Origin: an uncultured Clostridia bacterium
GTDB taxonomy: Bacteria; Bacillota; Clostridia; Lachnospirales; Lachnospiraceae
DNA: 43,815 bases
Direction: 5' to 3'
Assembly (NCBI GenBank): GCA_937895705.1
Contig: CALBKM010000049.1
Location: 1-43,815, forward strand
In this document: positions 41,606 through 43,815 of the stretch, piece by piece
How positions within the stretch are numbered: position 1 is the stretch's first letter
Layout: each line of letters opens with the position of its first letter
Notes under the pieces: model-generated
What the model saw: the letters and a program-made list of their open reading frames with translations, nothing else
The model's database searches: none
Told to the model about the DNA's origin: nothing
Program-made: the position numbers and the translations under genes

Positions 41606-42136
41606 ATGACGTTTGATTATCCGGGTGCACCGCGGATTGCGGCCTTCTCGAAAGTGAGCAAGGAGCGGTTTGTAGCAGATTTTTCCGATACGTTTCCGGC
41701 GGAAGCAGGCCGGGCAGAGGAGATTTATGAGAATTTAAAACTTCCGGTCAGAGCCACCACAGGCTCTGCCGGATATGATTTCTTTATGCCGGTAACGGTA
41801 ACTTTGGCACCGGGTGAAACGGCGAAGATTCCTACCGGTATCCGTGCGGAGATGGCGGAGAGCTTTGTACTGATGCTGTTTCCGAGAAGCGGTCTCGGCT
41901 TTAAGTATCGCCTGCAGTTAAATAATACCGTAGGCGTTATCGACAGTGACTATTTTTACTCCGACAACGAAGGACATATCTTCATAAAGGTCACTAACGA
42001 TTCAAACGAGGGAAAGACCGTGGAGCTGACGGAAGGTACCGGCTTTGCCCAGGGAATCTTTTTACCGTATGGCATTACCGTGGATGATGCGGCGGAAGGA
42101 AAAAGGAATGGTGGGTTCGGGAGTACGGGGAAGTAA
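41606..42136 (+). CDS. dut: dUTP diphosphatase (dUTPase) family protein
   Basis: The 176-residue protein has all five trimeric-dUTPase motifs: TTGSAGYDFFMP (I), PRSGLGFKYRL (II), NNTVGVIDSDYF (III), GTGFAQGIFLPYG (IV) and RNGGFGSTG (V). It is about 30 residues longer than typical because of an N-terminal extension (PGAPRIAAFSKVSKERFVAD). It hydrolyses dUTP to dUMP, keeping uracil out of DNA and feeding thymidylate synthesis. A/G-rich AAGGAG lies 12 bases upstream, within the previous gene's end. A terminator follows at 42182. Confidence 0.93.
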   Translation: MTFDYPGAPRIAAFSKVSKERFVADFSDTFPAEAGRAEEIYENLKLPVRATTGSAGYDFFMPVTVTLAPGETAKIPTGIRAEMAESFVLMLFPRSGLGFKYRLQLNNTVGVIDSDYFYSDNEGHIFIKVTNDSNEGKTVELTEGTGFAQGIFLPYGITVDDAAEGKRNGGFGSTGK

Positions 42137-42181
42137 TAAATAGTAGTTGCACCGTTTATGGGAAGAGAATAGGTTTTAGGG

Positions 42182-42212
42182 TACCGCTTATCTTTTTGAT
42201 AGGCGGTATTTT
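42182..42212 (+). terminator. Terminator after the dUTPase gene
   Basis: TACCGCTTATC (42182-42192) pairs with GATAGGCGGTA (42198-42208), with one G-T pair, followed by TTTTA. Confidence 0.85.
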
Positions 42213-42267
42213 ATATACAATTATTTGATTGGAACGGAAGGAATTTGTAGAAAAATTATGGTTTCTA

Positions 42268-42276
42268 TGATATAAT
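42268..42276 (+). promoter_or_regulatory. Extended -10 promoter of the P-loop kinase/GNAT pair
   Basis: TGATATAAT at 42268-42276 is identical to the extended -10 upstream of the MCP-like gene at 4395. It lies about 100 bases before the start, leaving a longish AT-rich leader. Confidence 0.55.
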
Positions 42277-42373
42277 CTATGCAAAGAAAAAGTTCGGAAA
42301 ATTTGAATTTTCACTTGAGATAGCTTATGAAATTAATAATATGTGAAGTTTATGAAACAATGCGAGGTACAAA

Positions 42374-42859
42374 ATGCAAAAATTGATTATCGTTACAGGT
42401 TCTCCCTGTGTAGGTAAGACAACTGTAACAAAAGAACTTTTTGAATCATATGAAAACAGTGCATATTTTGATGGAGATTGGGCATGGTGTGTTAATCCTT
42501 TTTCGGTTGAAGACCCACGATTGCGAAATGGAGATAAAACAATGTCATTTGCATTGTCTACCTATCTGAATTCAAAATTTGATTATGTATTTTTTTCTTC
42601 AGTAGTAGTTGTAAATAAAGAAATCCGTGAGGCAATTTTAAATGATATTACAGCGAAAGATTATAAAGTGATTGGAATTACACTGACCTGTTCAGAAGAG
42701 ACGCTGTTAGCACGTCATAAAAAGCGTGGAGATACAAATGAATGTTCATTTTTCTTTCTCCACTTACCACCACATGCAGGGGATTATGTTATTAATACAG
42801 ATGACAAAGATGTTCAACAGATTATGGATGAAATGAGAAGAATAATAGAGGCAGAGTAA
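42374..42859 (+). CDS. P-loop kinase-like NTPase
   Basis: This 161-residue protein has Walker A GSPCVGKTTVTKEL (8-21) followed by a short nucleoside-kinase-like fold: FDGDWAWCVNPF, then VFFSSVVV and ITLTCSEETLLARHKKRG. The fold is that of small kinases (AAA_33/adenylate-kinase-like), including antibiotic phosphotransferases, but the substrate cannot be told. AT-rich composition differs from the gene to its left. The next gene begins 1 base after its stop. Confidence 0.82.
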   Translation: MQKLIIVTGSPCVGKTTVTKELFESYENSAYFDGDWAWCVNPFSVEDPRLRNGDKTMSFALSTYLNSKFDYVFFSSVVVVNKEIREAILNDITAKDYKVIGITLTCSEETLLARHKKRGDTNECSFFFLHLPPHAGDYVINTDDKDVQQIMDEMRRIIEAE

Positions 42860-42860
42860 A

Positions 42861-43376
42861 ATGCAACAGATAGAATTATTGACCAATGACTTGATATTAC
42901 GAACTGTGACAGTAGCAGATATTGAAGAAGTTGCACGAATGTGGATGTATCCCCATGCAACAACAATTGAAGAAGCATATAAAGCATTAGAGAATATGGA
43001 AAATAACAGCAAAAATAATCAGCCGAAAGCGATTAGACATTTGTGTTTGGGAGTGTTTCGAAAACAAGTACCGAAGCAAATTATAGGTTGGTGTGGTTTG
43101 GATGGTAAAGCGGAACAGGGAAAAACGGTTTTATTTTATATGATTGATGAGAACTATCGTAACCAAGGGTATGCAACTCAATGTGCAAAGGAACTTTTGA
43201 GGTATGCTTTTGAAGACATGGATTATGATATTATTTATGGTGGTTGTGCAAAAGATAATACAGAATCATATCGAGTTATGCAGAAATCAGGAATGGTTCA
43301 GACATCATTATATGAAAATGGTGATTATTTATTTACTATGGATAAATACCATTTTTCAATTTGCACTGAAATGTAA
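42861..43376 (+). CDS. GNAT-family N-acetyltransferase
   Basis: The 171-residue protein has the acetyl-CoA-binding pattern IDENYRNQGYATQCAKELLRY (about 95-115, with the R/Q-x-x-G-x-A site) and typical ending strands, with YRVMQKSGMVQ. It resembles the ribosomal-protein Ala acetyltransferase or antibiotic-resistance-like group. It is co-transcribed with the P-loop kinase, and both are AT-rich, so this may be a small acquired resistance or detoxification pair. The substrate is unknown. Confidence 0.85.
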   Translation: MQQIELLTNDLILRTVTVADIEEVARMWMYPHATTIEEAYKALENMENNSKNNQPKAIRHLCLGVFRKQVPKQIIGWCGLDGKAEQGKTVLFYMIDENYRNQGYATQCAKELLRYAFEDMDYDIIYGGCAKDNTESYRVMQKSGMVQTSLYENGDYLFTMDKYHFSICTEM

Positions 43377-43454
43377 AGAGAAAATAATTATGTAGAGACA
43401 AATTTCAGTCTTGTGGAGAGATTGAAAGCATGCATGAATTTGGAGGTTAGAAAA

Positions 43455-43815
43455 GTGAAAAAAATATATGCGTGGGAACCATGGTTTTTTATGTTCTTCG
43501 GACTATTTCACTTACATAGAATATGGGGATTGATTGACAGAACATCCTATGCTGATTTTTGGATTGGGATATTGGAGAGCAAAGGTATATTCTACTTTGT
43601 GCTAATGGGAATTTTGGCATTTCTTTGTGCTTGTGGAATAGTAACATTTTGTAAGAATATAAAGAATAATTATTGGTGGCGCTGGATTTACATTTTCGGC
43701 GGAAGCTATGTATTGTTCGACTTGTTTGCAATAGCAATTGAGTTGAAAGTGTGGAATGATTTGTTATTGCTTATGTTTGATGTAAATAGTCCTTACTGGA
43801 ATATAGTGTGGGGAT
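43455..43815 (+). CDS. Membrane protein, truncated by the window end
   Basis: GTG 43455 with GGAGG 8 bases upstream opens a frame that stays open to the last base (about 120 codons). It shows four hydrophobic segments, the first after KKIYAWEPWFFMFFGLFHLH, rich in Trp and Phe. No soluble domain is visible in the part present. Family not recognised; the C-terminus is outside the window. Confidence 0.7.
   Translation, partial: MKKIYAWEPWFFMFFGLFHLHRIWGLIDRTSYADFWIGILESKGIFYFVLMGILAFLCACGIVTFCKNIKNNYWWRWIYIFGGSYVLFDLFAIAIELKVWNDLLLLMFDVNSPYWNIVWG

Overview
The window looks like chromosome of an anaerobic Firmicute of the Lachnospiraceae type. This is inferred from family resemblance and gene style: GGAGG ribosome sites, gatCAB, ilvN-ilvC, M18 aminopeptidase, PT-rich and EF-hand lipoproteins, and -10 elements of the GATAAAAT form. 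Genus cannot be set from sequence alone. Nearly every gene is on the + strand; the only convincing minus-strand gene is a WYL regulator at about 9 kb. No rRNA, tRNA, CRISPR array or insertion sequence was seen.

Left part (1-11.4 kb). An AT-rich membrane-anchored XRE regulator is followed by a cluster of strong hairpins. Then comes a HelD-type RNA polymerase-recycling ATPase that carries a C-terminal domain resembling the N-terminal beta-sandwich of GH31 glycosidases. Next is a one-helix methyl-accepting-type protein whose sugar-binding domain is predicted to be cytoplasmic. After it come a transmembrane Ser/Thr kinase with a Pro/Thr stalk, a small HTH-like protein, a WYL regulator and two tandem acidic paralogues.

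Central accessory module (about 11.5-24.17 kb). A long co-directional AT-rich operon begins at an extended -10 promoter and ends at a clean hairpin. It encodes a PIN-kinase-zinc finger-CFI-box fusion, two TerY-like vWA proteins (one broken), a PP2C phosphatase, a HerA/DUF87 ATPase, four coiled-coil plus single propeller-blade paralogues (one with an amber codon), and a hydrophobic-N-terminus protein. Small acidic, membrane and zinc-ribbon proteins complete it. The kinase/PP2C/vWA set matches the TerY-P triad known from Ter-related stress and conflict systems. The remaining composition looks unusual and is the best candidate here for an undescribed system. A plausible logic is that kinase and phosphatase set the phosphorylation state of the vWA and coiled-coil proteins, which would then gate the PIN nuclease, the HerA motor and possibly a membrane-acting protein. 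That logic is inference.

Right part (24.2-42.1 kb) is mostly core: a lipoprotein, gatCAB (Asn/Gln-tRNA amidation), ilvN-ilvC (branched-chain amino acids), another lipoprotein, and a sugar-type ABC importer without its own ATPase. These are followed by an EF-hand/LRR-like lipoprotein, an AraC regulator fused to a degenerate RelA/SpoT-type HD domain, a MATE exporter, an M18 aminopeptidase and a dUTPase. The last 1.5 kb is AT-rich again (P-loop kinase, GNAT acetyltransferase, truncated membrane protein) and may be a second small accessory patch.
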